Part shown: positions 32,990 to 47,700 of the stretch, piece after piece
How positions within the stretch are numbered: position 1 is the first letter of the stretch
Layout of the letters: each line of letters starts with the position of its first letter
Assembly (NCBI GenBank): GCA_030386875.1
Contig: CM059567.1
Coordinates: forward strand, 83,879,130 to 83,943,129
DNA from: Morinoia aosen
Lineage: Eukaryota; Arthropoda; Malacostraca; Amphipoda; Talitridae
DNA: 64,000 nt
Direction of reading: 5' to 3'
Program-made: the position numbers and the translations under genes
The notes under the pieces: generated by a model
Database searches by the model: none
Seen by the model: the letters and a program-made list of their open reading frames with translations, nothing else
What the model was told of the DNA's origin: nothing

Positions 32990-35900
32990 GCGCATCACAG
33001 CTCTCTTATATCGCCGGCCTCTCTGGAGGTCCTCCGTACTACGATTGCGCTCGATACTAACGTAAAATCAAGCGATTATATTTGGTAAATAAAATTATTA
33101 CGGCGTGGTGTAATAATATTTCTTGATTAGCAATCGAAAACTTTTGTAAGTCGTGTACTTGTGGAATAAGATCAGCATTACCGATTGTTGTTCAAAATAC
33201 TTTGAGTAAAATTATCTTCAAAGTTTCATGACAAAAACATCCGTAAACAGTGTAGAGAACTTAATATTCAAATAAATTGAGTCACATCATATACTATGTA
33301 GAAATTACCAAAGTATAAATTTTTGCGAATGCATTTCTCAAGATCGTCACAGTCCACCGACCTGGAGCTGACTTATGGACTCTACTTGAAGGTCTTCATA
33401 TTATATGGTCTCCGCATGTAGCTCTTTAGCAATCCTAAACACCAAGCTACACACCTCGGCTTATAGCTCTACCATATTCTTAAATAACAGGTAATTGGTA
33501 CTTTGTCTTTTTAACATTTTTTGGTGATGACTAATTGGTCAAATCCATATTTTTCACGCGTTGCGTCACTGATGGCTAAATGGGACGCGTCATTTTAATG
33601 CTTATTAATTGCGTTGTGTCGGACGTATAACCATTAGGTTTATGAAATCCTTATCTTTATTCTTTTGTGTCAATGAAGACCCAAAAATTCTCAGTCTTTT
33701 ATTTTTATTTTATTACCCTTTGCAGATGAATAATAACTCTGCCTGCTTCTTGCGATTACTCGACGTATCATGACTCCAGGCGGCTTCTGCTCGTTAATTA
33801 AAGTCGACAGATCCGCTTGGGTCTAGATTGTGCAAATGAGCAAAGACCTTCTTATTGCCCTATGTCATCAATGAGTGAGCAACTGTCCCCGCTTTCGATT
33901 GCTGCAATGCATGTTTTTTCCAGTTTCTTCACGTATACATCGTTAAATCGGGACTTCGCCTGGTATGGGAGCTAACTAATATCAATCTCATCATTGCACA
34001 AGAAACACAGAGGGCTGAATACTTTGCATTGCACTTTGAATTCCACAACACAAGAAGTACTCATTAATTTACTTCAGAATAACTGAAAATGAATTGTCTT
34101 TTATACATTGGGCTTTTTAAAACAGGATCTTGACTGAGGCATGCCTGGACTTGACAACCTATCTTTGCTTAGCTTCTTGGAATACAAATTATTCCATTGT
34201 CAGAACGAAATATCTGTCCACGCTATTAGTTAGTGGTGATTATTTCTTAGTGATTAAGATTGTCCTTTTTTTGGCAAAATTCATGCTTAATACTTATCTC
34301 GTGAGGTAATGAAACCTTCGTCACATCTCAAATAGTTCATACTAAACCGGTCAAAAGTTTCGATCGTTACAGATTTTTAAAAATTTATATTTGAATACAC
34401 TAGGGTACCCATCCAGTCAAAAAAGACAGAATTGACAACGTTCGTCAACGCACAATTAGAACATCGTTGTATAAAACGACATTGGCTACCTTCCAAATTT
34501 TCCCATATTTATCCTTCAGATACTGGTACCAAAACAGATTTATCTGCAATTAAAAAATATGAATACTTCTGATTTAAATGATATCTGTACCCATAATGCA
34601 TTGAAGCCTGTGCCACAGATAAGCTCATCACGCCCTTCTAGTCTCTTCCAGAAAATCTGATGGGTAAAGGCAAAAAGAACCGTATATAATAAATAGGCGA
34701 CGGCTATTTTAGTTTCTGATCAATGGAATTACGATTTCACTGATTTACAGCGTTGTAGCATTGAGAAATGACGTTGATCGTCTAATTAACATTAATTTTA
34801 TCTTTGCCCATCAGCACAGTTCAAGCTTGGGGCGGACCTGCCTAGTTAAATCCATGTAGTAGCTAACAGTTCTTTAGTCTTCGTATGGCAGGGGCTACAA
34901 TACAGAGTGAGCTGAGATTAAATTATTTCTTAACGAATGTACATATATAGACCACACTTGCGTAATGAACTCTAGATTTACATACAGTTACTTGAGGGAC
35001 CATGTTATAGGCCATACTAGATGCTTTACTCTGCAAGTTTAAAAGCTGCTCTAGGTAATTACTCGCGAGAGGCAAATGATTTCAGAATATTGAACCTCCT
35101 GCAATCAGGACAGCTCTTCTCTGCGCTGCAGTTTGGACTCTGTCTAAACCCAATTCTTGCAATAAACTTAGTCAATATTTACACACAGTTCCTACATCAA
35201 CAACTTCAGTTCCAGCATTTTACTGTCGAGCAGTCACCACCTCAGCCTCCCAAATGGAGGGGTTAAAGAAAAGAGATTCGTGGTTAACTGATGCGCAGGA
35301 GGGAGAAGTGTTAGGTCAAACTCAATGTCATGATGCAGCATTTCCAAAATGCCCCCCGGCTACTGCGTGCATTGCAGTATTTGCTAGTGGGACTTCCAAG
35401 GAAAAACGCTATGGCATCCCTCCGTTGCAGCGCAGATGTCTGGAGTTCTCAGGAACTCCCGATGCTTAGGGTCTGGTGCTTGCGGGTAATCATGAGGTGC
35501 GATTTTGTATAGCTGCAGCGCAATAACATTTGTGTTGGGAGTGTTGTGCCGCTATGGTATTGCAAGTCATTGTTCTGCTATCATGGTGCGCAATCAGGTT
35601 GTAAAATTAATTAGTATTTTTTGTCAGTTAGCTTGAGTTCCTTGATTGCTAAATTCTTTTTCTTGTTCCTTCCCGTCTCCTTTTCATGTTCCTTGCTCTC
35701 TTGTGTAACAGCGACAATTAAGCACTCACGACTGTGTGTCTTTGCAGAAGAGGTTCATGACAAGTATGGCACCCCCCTTTTGTGGGAAAGCCAGACGTGT
35801 TTTGACGTGCATTGCATTTTAGAATGAGAAGAACGGTACACTGTGCGTAAATTTTTGGACTTAAAGATTAGGTCTAAATTGTTTCATGAACGATATTTTT

Positions 35901-38099
35901 AGCTGCATAGAATAAACATAATTAAAATAATGCTCAATTTTTAGTCTCTGAATTTAATTATTCACAATTCAGATTTTTAAATTTCACTTACACGCAAAAC
36001 TTGAACCCGTCGCTAAATTGCAATGACAAAATTTGAACGGATTTATTCTAGAGGCACATTTTCATGGCTTTAGAAATAACTGTCTTCTCAGCTCCACGCT
36101 ACCTCCGCACCGACAGACAGCTAGCTTGCATTATTACTCCCGCTGGTGTTAATCATACGAATTGGCGTGGGACTAATCATCTCGTCTCTTCTGGGATTAA
36201 CCGACGCGCATCTCCTCTAACTCATTATCTCTCTGCATCTCTGACTAATTAAAGGACGGCGATTATGCACAATTTCCCGAACTCAATCGCAATGCAAGCT
36301 ATGAACTCGTGTTCATTACTGCAAGTCTGACCAGACTGCCCCAGGATGTCGGACAGAAAACAGCAAGAGAGCGGCATGGTCCATTGGGACAAGACACCTC
36401 CTCGTGGAGTTCGGCGGTTGAGTATTTGAAATTCGTGCGCGTTAACGTTTCAGGAACTCTGTGTTCAGTTCTGATATTTCATTTTATCATTCTCCGCATG
36501 GAGGATTATATTAGAAAATTTTTATCGTTCCCTGAAACCAGACAAACTGAGCAAGGCTTTAATCCGCTAAAAAATTCTGCTGGTTTGATCGTACCAGCGT
36601 TTCTTCAGGAACATTCACTTTTTTAAATTGCGTTTCTTAATATACTTCGAAAGCGTTATTTCGTTCTCATTTCTTGAATAACTGGGCCATTTGAAAACTT
36701 TTAATTTATCGGTGAATTTCAATGTTCATTTCGGACGTCAGCGTAAACACAATCGAAGACCCTCACGTAGGAGTATCCCTGCTGCTGGCGGCCAGACTGC
36801 AGCCGCTGCCGCGCGCCGCTATTCGAATTTCCAGGATCCCCGCATCTACAGCATATGGCCGCGCATCACGTGTTACGTAAGTTTTTCTATATAACGTACT
36901 TGAATTTACAAATTTTTCATATCCTTTGTCTAAAAGCAGCTTCGAAATATGTTCCGTGTTTTATTTTGTTTATTATATATTTTACGAACCCTCTAGATAA
37001 GAACATTCCATTTGAGAAAATTTTTTGCATTACATCCCATCGCACCGTCCAAACGGCAATTTTCCTTCCATTCCTTCAGTTTCTACAGTGATATTTTTTT
37101 CCCTTCTGCACCGATGAGGGCGTATCATAATTTACCAGTGAGACTTACTGAAGGCACATTTAACAGATCTATATGAGGTTATGTAAAACATTCAAGCACA
37201 ATCTGTACCTGCCAGCAACCCAACTTAATATCTGTTCTGCGTGCCATGTTCACAATTCAGCTCGTTGTTACTCTCTGTTGCTAAACATGGAATAGAACCA
37301 CTGACCGCAGTTCACCTCACACCAGGGGATGAAAAAATTAGAAGCATTTTAATGAAGTTTACTGTTCTACTGAATTACAAAATCTCATTAACCTGAATGA
37401 CAAGTTTGGGAAAGTCACTGAGTATTAAAATAAAAGTATGAGAAAAATCACAGCCATCCTAAATATCAGCAACTTGAAAATTATACATTCGTGAGTGTAC
37501 AATAACGATACAAAATATGAAGGAAAAATTTCCCTCTACATTTGTCACTTGGTAACTCCTTCGAGCCAAACAATAAATGACCCCATCTGAGCGTGAGGAA
37601 GTGAATGCAAAAATTAAAACGGCTAAGCTCAGTTGGAGTTCATCTCTGTGTGATATGTGCGCACATATGAAAGTCAGGCAGAGTCACAACCAGGGAACAT
37701 TGGGTGACTTATAATGAAATATAATGTACTACATTGTAAGTAAATGCTTTGAGATCTGTAGCTAAATATTGTAAGCGTAATAAAACATATTGTTTATCGT
37801 CATTGTTAGTCCGTAGGAGGTAATATTCATGAAATAGATTTACTATATGAGCAATAATTAAAATAAATAAAAATAACAATATCCCATTGAGTTTCTCCGA
37901 ACAAACAAAAGTATTCCTTTGTTCTCATTACGCAGTTAAAAACGTAGCGAGTACACAGTAAATAGTAAAACACTGGGTTACTTTAACTAATGAGCAGAAA
38001 AAAGTGGAAGCGATATCTGCGGTAGTAAGAAATTTTATAAATAAAATGATGGCATTGTGCATAAGTGTTTTCAATAAAATTACAATCGCAAAATTGTCA
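32990..38099. other. Unassigned
   Basis: No recognised gene in this 5.1-kb stretch. Two open frames of moderate length (36064-36252 and 36309-36626, plus strand) have no motif I know. A CpG-rich patch lies at 36760-36860. Confidence 0.4.
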
Positions 38100-39316
38100 A
38101 CTGCAACACAACACAAGCACCACTGCAACACAACACAAGCACCACTGCAACACAACACAAGCACCACTGCAACACAACGCAAGCACCACTGCAACACAAC
38201 ACAAGCACCACTGCAACACAACACAAGCACCACTGCAACACAACACAAGCACCACTGCAACACAACACAAGCACCGCTGCAACACAACACAAGCACCACT
38301 GCAACACAACACAAGCACCACTGCAACACAACACAAGCACCACTGCAACACAACACAAGCACCACTGCAACACAACACAAGCACCACTGCAACACAACGC
38401 AAGCACCACTGCAACACAACACAAGCACCACTGCAAAACAACACAAGCTCCACTGCAACACAACACAAGCACCATGCAACACAACACAAGCACCACTGCA
38501 ACACAACACAAGCACCACTGCAACACAACACAAGCTCCACTGCAACACAACACAAGCACCACTGAAACACAACACAAGCACCACTGCAAAACAACACAAG
38601 TTCCACTGCAACACAACACAAGCACCACTGCAACACATCACAAGCACCACTGCAACACAACACAAGCTCCACAGCAACACAACACAAGCTCCACTGCAAC
38701 ACAACACAAGCACCACTGCAACACATCACAAGCACCACTGCAACATAACACAAGCTCCACTGCAACACAACACAAGCACCACTGCAACACATCACAAGCA
38801 CCACTGCAACACAACACAAGCTCCACAGCAAACCAACACAAGCACCACTGCAACACAACACAAGCTCCACAGCAACACAACACAAGCACCACTGCAACAC
38901 ATCACAAGCACCACTGCAACACAACACAAGCTCCACTGCAACACAACACACGCACCACAGCAACACAACACAAGCACCACAGCAGCACAACACAAGCACC
39001 ACTGCAACACATCACAAGCACCACTGCAACACAACACAAGCTCCACTGCAACACAACACACGCACCACAGCAACACATCACAAGCACCACTGCAACACAT
39101 CACAAGCACCACTGCAACACAACACAAGCTCCACAGCAACACAACACAAGCTCCACAGCAACACAACACACGCACCACTGCAACACAACACAAGCACCAC
39201 TGCAACACATCACAAGCACCACTGCAACACAACACAAGCTCCACTGCAACACAACACACGCACCACAGCAACACAACACAAGCACCACAGCAGCACAACA
39301 CAAGCACCACAGCAAC
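38100..39316. repeat. 22-bp minisatellite, about 55 copies
   Basis: The monomer is ctgcaacacaacacaagcac plus ca (22 bp), starting with ctg at 38101, 38123, 38145 and so on. The first third is almost uniform. The later part carries variants (catc for caac, ctcc for cacc, cag for ctg, acg for aag) arranged in larger blocks: an identical stretch of about 120 bp at 38881-39000 recurs at 39189-39308, exactly 308 bp or 14 monomers apart. A one-base deletion near 38474 shifts the phase. The strand is strongly asymmetric, almost only A and C with little T and G. Long open frames on both strands are a by-product of the unit and should not be called genes. Confidence 0.97.
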
Positions 39317-39639
39317 ACCAGTATCTCAGCAGTACAAGAGGCAGAATAAGATCTGCACGTAAGTGACGATGTCTGGCCCTGCAGAGCGCACTCAGAGACG
39401 TGTTTTTGCACGCTGCATGAAGAGATATCACAATGAACGTTTGAGTGATTGGCGTGATGATATCAAAATTTGTAATGTCTCCAAACGATCATACAATGCG
39501 TAATTTTTCGATTTCACTATTGTTAGATTGCCGAACTACTGAGTGGAGGCGCAAGTAAGACTGTGACATGCGCGCAAAGGGTGAGCGTCAAAACTCGGAA
39601 ATGAAAGATCATAAAATTACGACCACACAAATGTATGCT

Positions 39640-39787
39640 CAATTGCCCGAGATGGCCAGGCAGTAAACGGGAGCGGTCTCACACCTCTGCCGCATAGCAA
39701 CAAAGTTTAGCAATAAAATGAGCTGCTGAATATTTTTTTCTCTTTAGTTACGTACTTCAGAACAGTAACGTAGGCACTGGAAATGCC
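39640..39787 (+). repeat. 150-bp dispersed repeat, copy 1
   Basis: From caattgcccgaga to actggaaatgcc; matches 41636-41785 in the same orientation at roughly 88-90% by eye. No tRNA-like A or B box was seen. Confidence 0.8.
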
Positions 39788-40039
39788 AGCCTCAATTTCG
39801 TATATTGGTATTTCTGTTTTGTAATCATTGAGACTTTGATATTATTGTAGTATTATTATATTATTATTTGATTACTTTCAATGGTATTGCATTCCTTCTT
39901 TGCACCGCTAGCATATCCTATAGGCCAAGTTTTACGGCCTAAAATCTCTGCTTTGCAACCTGAAATGCATTGGGAAAATTCATGCATTGAAGGTTATTCG
40001 GACTTTGGGCTAAATTTACTTATGTGTTTTTTAACGTTA

Positions 40040-40290
40040 GAGCAGAGTAGATAGAGCGAGGTTGTGTTTAGTCAAGTTAGAGTTGGGATGTGTAACATAT
40101 ATAAGGTAATTCGGTATTGGTTCATTACAATGATAAAATTGGTATTCAAAGTTAACGATAAGGTAAACAAAAAATCTGTTTACGAAGTTAGAGATAAAGT
40201 TCTAATGAAGTCAAATTAAAGTCAAGATTAGTGTTCTGGCTAACTTTTAGGTACGTTTAGGTTAAGTAAGATTAGGTAGGATTCAGTGGT
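40040..40290. repeat. Degenerate GGTTA/TTAGG-like tract
   Basis: Scattered ttag, gtta and aggtta words over about 250 bp, with diffuse boundaries. Such degenerate tracts are common in insect genomes; this is not a clean telomeric array. Confidence 0.4.
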
Positions 40291-41510
40291 AGCAGCAGCT
40301 AACAAAATAACTGGATAGCTTCCAAAAAGCAACGGAATTGAAGCCGATAATTTTAAACAAAATTGTTCATAATACTTTTGTCGCTTTTATAGTGCTCTTT
40401 GCATTGAATGGTCTAATCTGCCTTCTTGAGAAATGACTGTTCAGCGAGCTGTTCCTACAATCACATTAGAAAAATAATTATGGAGAAAACCTTGTCATCC
40501 TCTCCCCTGCCTCGCAGCACATTATTTTCGCTCGTATCGAGCACTCGATTATACCCGAGCGCTCTCGCAAAAAACCGCAGCAAACAAGACTGCGTTAGAC
40601 CATGGCAGCGAGGTATTCAAGCGAAGTATTTTTGGTTGGGTGTTGTAAATTCAGTAACTTAACTAAACTGATCACAACTCTGATCTGCGATTCGAATGCC
40701 GAGAGTCTAGAAGCGAAAGCCAATCGACGCAGTATATTGTATAGTCATTTACATTGGGTTGTCTTGCTTCTTGAAAAAAAATTTTATGGTGTTGTGCCTG
40801 CTGGCCTTCAGATTTTAATCAGAATTTCTCATTGGCTTAGATCAGATATGGTTCATGCTTTTAAATTATTCATCAAGTTAGTTTGTAGTTCCAAATCAAA
40901 TTAAATTAATTTATTTGTATTAGAGACTCCAAGAAGCGACGATTATTATTTAAATATTCCACTAGTCTGCAGACAACAGTCTAGGAATTATCAGAAAAAT
41001 CCCTAATGCCTCGAATAATTGTTATTCGGATTTGGAAGTCTGTTATAAAAGCTAAAAGCACGAATAAATTCATTTCGAAGCAAATAAATAATATCAAAAA
41101 AGAAAGTCACTCCAAGGCAAGCTTCTTTTCATTTTGGAGTCTGGACGAGACCATACCTGTACCTGTACAGTGTCGTCCACCGAAATGAGGAACTCGCAGA
41201 GGGCATCAATTGGTCAAAATAGATGTTGGAGGCAAAGAAAGCCTTGAAAATGCTGCTCGAAGTATTTAGTTTCTGTGTCCAAAAAGTTGTCACTCATCAC
41301 TAAGTCTCAGGTGTCGTACATAATTTCTTTTCTCACTTTTCAGCCTTACGAAATAATCCAATTTCTTCATGTCTAAGTTGGTTCAGGAATGCTCCTAGCA
41401 ATTTTGCACTAAATTTAATAATAAATTTAATAATAAATTTATTAAAATCTATATTTCTGTCTAATTATAAAATGTAAAGTTTCGACCTATCTCACATCAT
41501 TCTCAGGCTG

Positions 41511-41636
41511 GAAAAAAAATACAGAATAATTTTCAGTCACGATGGAAAACGCAAAAACTAAAACTTAAGTAATATTAATTGAGTTTTAGTTTTTGAGTTT
41601 TTCCAATGTGACTGAAAATTATTCTGTATTTTTTGC
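41511..41636. repeat. Foldback with 55-bp arms
   Basis: The left arm 41511-41565 and right arm 41582-41636 are complementary with a few mismatches around a 16-bp AT-rich loop. Both contain agttttagttttt and tgactgaaaattattctgta on opposite strands. Could be a small MITE or an inverted duplication; no target duplication seen. Confidence 0.85.
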
Positions 41637-41785
41637 AATTGCCCGAGACGGCCAGGCAGTAAACGGGAGCGGTCTCGCACCTCTCCCGCATAGCAACAAA
41701 ACTAATTAGCAATAAAATGAGCCGCTGAATATTTTTTCTCTTTATTCACGTACTTCAGCACAGTAACGTAGGCACTGGAAATGCC
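41636..41785 (+). repeat. 150-bp dispersed repeat, copy 2
   Basis: Second copy of 39640-39787. Its left edge directly touches the end of a foldback (41511-41636). Confidence 0.8.
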
Positions 41786-44700
41786 TACGTTGTAGTTTAT
41801 AAATAAACATATATATAGATTTTAATGAATTGCAGTGTTTTAGTACAAAAACGCTAGGAGCATTCCTGAACCAACTTATACGTGAGAAAATGGGACTGTG
41901 TCGTTCATACATGAATCTTACACCAAAATTTTTGATAATATCAAACCGTTTATCACTTAATATTAAATTAAAAATAAAAAGAAGAAATGTCAACAAAAAT
42001 TTCGCAATTTACCTTTTATCAAGTGCAGGCGGCCATTCAGTTTTCATTCTCCAATAATAAAAAGCAGATTGAATCCTGAAAATTAGCGACATGCATTGTA
42101 TTCATTGACATTTCTAATTTTGATTGATTACAACTTAACAAAAAAGAAGCAGTTCATGTATTTGATCAATTTATTCCTATAGATGATGATTTATAATTAG
42201 AACAAACATTTTAGAGCTGTATGTAGTAAAGCGTTAATAGTAAACTCTAAAAGTCACCCAATTTAGTGCACACAATGTTCAATATTCAGTGGATATTCAA
42301 TCACGATCGCATTTCTTAAAATGGGTAGTTGCACAATTGTTGCACCGTACTGTTCAATGATGCGGCTCAAAACAATGGAAATGACCTACTAGAGGTAATT
42401 CTTGATCTAAAACGAACATTTCTAATTTCTTCCTTACAGTTCTATATTTTTATGCCTAAGTCGAGTTACTTCGTTATTGCATTGGTGTGTGTATAGTGCA
42501 TATTGAATTCTTCAGTATCAAGAATTAAGATGAATGTATGACTCGTTACGTTTGAATGTGAGTGGAAATATATGGCCAGGTTAACAGAGAAAAAATTCCT
42601 AATAATTGAACGCTATTTCAGGGTTTTTGAGAGCATGAATAATGAATTATTCACAACGTGCTATCCCCAAATCTTTCTTCACAACCACGTTTGAAATGCA
42701 GCAGGTTCATACATTTCGGTGCGATAAAGTTAAGAAAATCCTATAAACAACGTGCATTTTAGAGAAAAATGACCGGTACATCCTTGTTGAGGGAAATTAT
42801 TGATACAAGAGGGTAAGCTTTAATATTGTTTCTAATTTGTTCATTGGATTTTTCTAGAGCTAGTAGTGGCAGCTCCAAGAGAATGACCAGGCTGGATTCC
42901 ACTCAAAAACCAGATGCTGCGTTTAAAGTGTGATATGGTAAAAGTTCTAAATGTTCTGTTTTGCAGAGAGCTTTCCTGACCCTGACCTAAATCTTGCTGC
43001 TACATCGTGTTTTTAAATGAAGTTCTCCCGAGTGTTCGCCTCTGCCGCAAACCTGTTTCTCATAATGCGTGCGGTCTGGTCTGTCTGGCCGGTCTCCTCT
43101 CGATCGCCGCGCCCTCCGCTTGTCCTGAAGTGTTGGGAAGCAGACGGTGAGATTCAAGGTCAACATTTTTTGCAGGATGTGTGGTACAATCATTTTTGGC
43201 CATGGTGCTAGTCGCGGTTTGCTTGGCAATCTTCAAAGTTTTTTTCACGGTACTCCATAGTTTTCCATACCCAACAATAGCATATCTGTTTTTTCTAACA
43301 CCAGTCTATTATTTTAGTCACCTTCAAAGTTGTGCACCGATAAATGGAATGAGAGTTACAGCCTAACTAGATATTTTTCCCTTAATTGTTAAATTCTGCA
43401 AAGTAACTCATTCTATAACTTATTCATGTACTCCAAGTAGTAGAATTATATGGGGTTATTACCCAACCAGAAAATAAGGATAAATTTCACGTGTTCAAAG
43501 GGGTATGGCTGCTGAAAAACAAAACTTTAGCTTATGTAATTACTAATATAAGCAATTTTGTGTTATACTGAATCAAAGACGTTCGAGTATTCCGTACTAG
43601 TCAAAAATTATTTTAAAACGAACTATGCCAAACACTCGGGTAATCATTCAACTAAAATTTTAAAGTGAAAAAGTCATTAAGAAAATCGAATTCAAGATAA
43701 TGTAACCTGAACGAAAACGCTTTGTGTACTTCTTCCTCGGGTGATAAAATAGCACTGTACCGCGAACACACAAGTTACCAGGAGTCTGACAGCAGGGAAG
43801 AAAATAAATCTGACGGGTCTCTTTGTCAGAATATCCAAGATCAACCACAAACCATGACAGCTCAGTCTGAACAAACTATACTAATTTCTTATTGGATCAG
43901 TGTCTCATGCCTCCTCAAGACAGTACGGTAGGTCATAGGACAGACATTCCCTCTTCAATTTCGATGTAGAATAGTATTAAAGTAGACACACGAGGAATTC
44001 AAACGTATATAAGCGTTGAATTGAGCAAGTTCAGCATGTTATGCTTCAAACCAGGCTTAAATGCTGGCGTATTACTCGCGATGATCTCGCAAACATGGAA
44101 TGCGACTTAAGGAAAAATAAAGGTCACTCATTGACTTTGATAAATATATTATTTATTAAAGCTATTCGATTTTATCAACGATTTTAATTTGAGGAATCAG
44201 TAATAAAATTGTTCCATTTTTATTAATGTGTTGTAGTGAGTATGGTTTACCGATTGCTTACCCTGTAATAAATATTCATGGGCGTGGAACGTAAGCTCAA
44301 TGAACGAAAGAATTACACCAATGAACTCTTTTGCTTAATATATGAAAAATAAAATATATATCTACTATACATAGAGTTTATTTAAAACTGTGTGACGGCT
44401 TTGAGAATTATCTATTTTTGTGGCGCATTGTTCTGAGTACCTTACTAAAAATGATCACAGTTGTTTTCTTCCGTCATTATAAACTCTATTCCAGAAGAGG
44501 AAATAAGCAATGTGTTGTGAATAAACAAAAGAGGTTGCTTAAACAATAATTTTATTTAGTATAGTTGAAGAAAAACCGTTAATATAAGGAAGCGTTATCC
44601 AAATTGAACTACTGCGCAGGTGTGCTGTCTACCTGCATTAATTACTTATTTATCTCTTGCGATACTCCCGAACCAATTTGTTTCATTACCTCTCTCCAAA

Positions 44701-47700
44701 GGAAGAATGACTGACACAGAACACATTACATACCAGATTGCTGCTCGTGAGCGCGCAGTTTTTCTAAAGTATAGTTTTCTATTTTTATCATATATTTATC
44801 ATATTTGCAAGACATTAAATTCTGACCCCCATAGAATCACTGCAGCAGGAACGGCCAAATTACAGGGTAAAATTTGATCTGATCGTATTTGCGCTGAGTT
44901 TTTACGAGCTTAATCCATTAGATTATTTTATTTAATCAATTGCAAAAAGCAGTTGTTTCAGTGCCCAGGTTACAAGCTCAAAAATAATAATTTAGGTGTT
45001 GCATAAAATCTGCATCAGTATTATGCAATGAAAATCCAACATCTAAACCAAAAGTTGGATAACACGGATAATCTTAAATTAGAATGGTTCTTATAGAGAT
45101 ACTAGGGTTATATTTTTCTATTATTCGCGGATCCAACTGTTCATTGTGATGTGTAAATTTATTTTGCAGTTCTCAGAAAAGAAGAAAAATTTCTGTTTCC
45201 TTACAGCAGAGATTTTCAATTAAAGCGTATAACTTGACTTGATCGAAAGTCTTGCTGCTGCAGAGGAAAAATAATAAGTTCTTGATTTCGTTAATTAAAG
45301 AAACAATTCACAGCGATGTGATTTATTATTGATTCAATATACGTATACCTAATCACCAATGATACCTAAATAAAGTAGACGATAATAATAGGGAAAAGGT
45401 TATAGAGTACGACGCAATTTTACAAAAAAATAAGAAAAGAAAATTTGATAAATACAGACAATGAGATCTGGGTTGTTTTGTTCGTTTCATCAACATAGAC
45501 AAGATAATACATTTAAAAAAATATATATTTCGTTGAATAAACGTCGATAAGTTTTGAACTAAACAGAAATTTACATTGAAACAATGAAACAGTTCAAACA
45601 AACAACGAACAATGTAGGCATCTACGGATGCTTTTTTCCAATTCAAGCCTGATACATATCACCTTGTACATTGGTTTTTCAAATGCCTTATAACTAACGC
45701 CAGGACGCCATGACGCGAGCACAGGCTAAGTCTTTTTTGAAGCGAATTTGAGATTCCACAGTTACCGTCATAGCAAAAAGATTTAGAATGAATTCTCATC
45801 AGAAAACGTAATCAGAACATTTCAGAACTGATGGTGTAGGGTGAGCAATGGGTTTTAATCAAAATTCTAAAAAATGCAGCAGAAAGCATTTAATAATTTC
45901 TTTCAAATAGTCAAGTAATTTTTCACTGTGTTTATTTTATGAAAAATATGTTATTCAATAAGCTCTGAAGTAAATTTCAAAGACTTCTGGGCTGTTTTAC
46001 ACATACCTACATTTTAACGCTCGTGGTTGCAAAAAAGCAGGGCTGGGGTTTCCGGTGCGGCTTTGGACGTGTAAATAGAAATACAGTCCTTGTTTCATTT
46101 AGTTTTCGCTAAATTTTACTTTCGAGTCATCGTAAAAGCTGAAAGGTTTTGAAATTTTCGCGCATTGCCAGCAGTAGTCGGAAATTTTGCTTTTAATTGT
46201 GCTAAGCTATTGTTAGCTGCTTGACGAGAAAGTGCAGGACTGAGAATATTTAAAAATTTTGCGTAACTACATTAATTAAAAATCCATGCGGTTCTTAAGA
46301 AATTTCTAGGCCGCAATAGGCAAGACTGTTGGCAGTTTTTAGGTCATTAGAACAGTTCTTCAACTACTTCCTTCTGTGGTTCCGTGTTGCCTCCCGCGGC
46401 TTCGTGCCGACCTTTTCCGAATTACGCTCGGCCTTCTGCGGCTCCATGCTGACCTGCGCAACTTATGCTGGCCTGCCACGGCTCCTTGCCGCGCTTATAA
46501 TAATTCTTGTGTTCATAAACCGATCGTATTTACATGTATGCAATTTGCATTTAGAATTATATTTATTGACATATATACCCACATCGAAACATAGAGAAGT
46601 AACTATGGCTGGATTTTCACATTTTGAAAATCACAGTTCATATTCATTCATATTTTTTCGTGGCATTTGGGGTCAATTTCACGGAGAATTGATTTTTCCC
46701 CCTGGCTCCTACGCCACTGCAAACTGTCGTATCAAGTGAGCGAGGTAATAAAACTAAAAAGCGCTTCCTTACTCTTAATTTAGAGTCGAAAATTAGCTGA
46801 CTGACTAAATCAACTGAATGAACGATATTTTTCATTGTAATGACTTTGAGTAGTTTTGTTGAGTTGCTTCGCAGTTGAACAATGAAGAACTGTGTCCATA
46901 ATGTCTATGTGAAATGTGAAATGTGTCTATGTCAACTACATGTTCACCCTTAATATGATCAAACATGTTAAAATTCTGAATGAGGCCGAAAATGTTGTAA
47001 ATGAGTTAAGTTCATCTCCGATCGACGTCTTAACGCTGAATAGATATCATTGTGACTAAGAACAATACATTATGATCTCATCCTTGACATCTGCACAGCT
47101 CCTCATGTTTTTAGAACTGTGTCAATCGCAGTATAAATGTCAGTTTCATGTATGACTGCCTCATTAGATGGAAGTATTAAAATTTTAGAAAATACTTTTA
47201 CGTGAGAGGCCAAATGATATAATGGATACGCTGAATTGATGCTTGCACTTAATTCGCTTGGAATTTGTATTTAGAACGGCACGTTAGGAAATGTGTTCTT
47301 AAAAAAACAATCAGAGCCGAGTTAGCCGTAACTCTCATATGCACAGGCTTGAACAAAAATCCGTAATTTGGCACAGAGAATGTAAATTATGTTACAGAAT
47401 TGAATTATCCTGCATAGATCATAGGCTTTTGAGAATGAATGCAAAAATCGTAGATCCAATCTTACACGAGAGTTACGGACTAAAATTTGAAAGTAGTAAT
47501 AATACCTCTCGTAGTAGTCGACTAAGTGCGAATTCTTTCAACAGACAGTTCCGAAATCAAAATTGGTTTTCTACCGAACTCACCTCCCTCTTAGAGATAT
47601 TACACGGAGGTTTAGAACCTCTCATAATGCCAATATTAACGTATATGCAATGAGCCTTAATTGCGATCGGCTTCCACAAAGGAGCTCAGCACAGCTGATG

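Noticed and set aside
38100-39316. Possible CRISPR-like array
   Set aside because: Units are directly adjacent with no unique spacers, and the window is eukaryotic.
38004-39362. Long open frames over the 22-bp array that look like His/Thr/Gln-rich or Cys/Val/Leu-rich proteins
   Set aside because: They occur in several frames of both strands with the same 22-residue cycle, so they follow from a 22-bp unit without stops, not from a gene.
40040-40290. Interstitial telomere array
   Set aside because: No fixed TTAGG period; degenerate words only, as widely seen in insect intergenic DNA.
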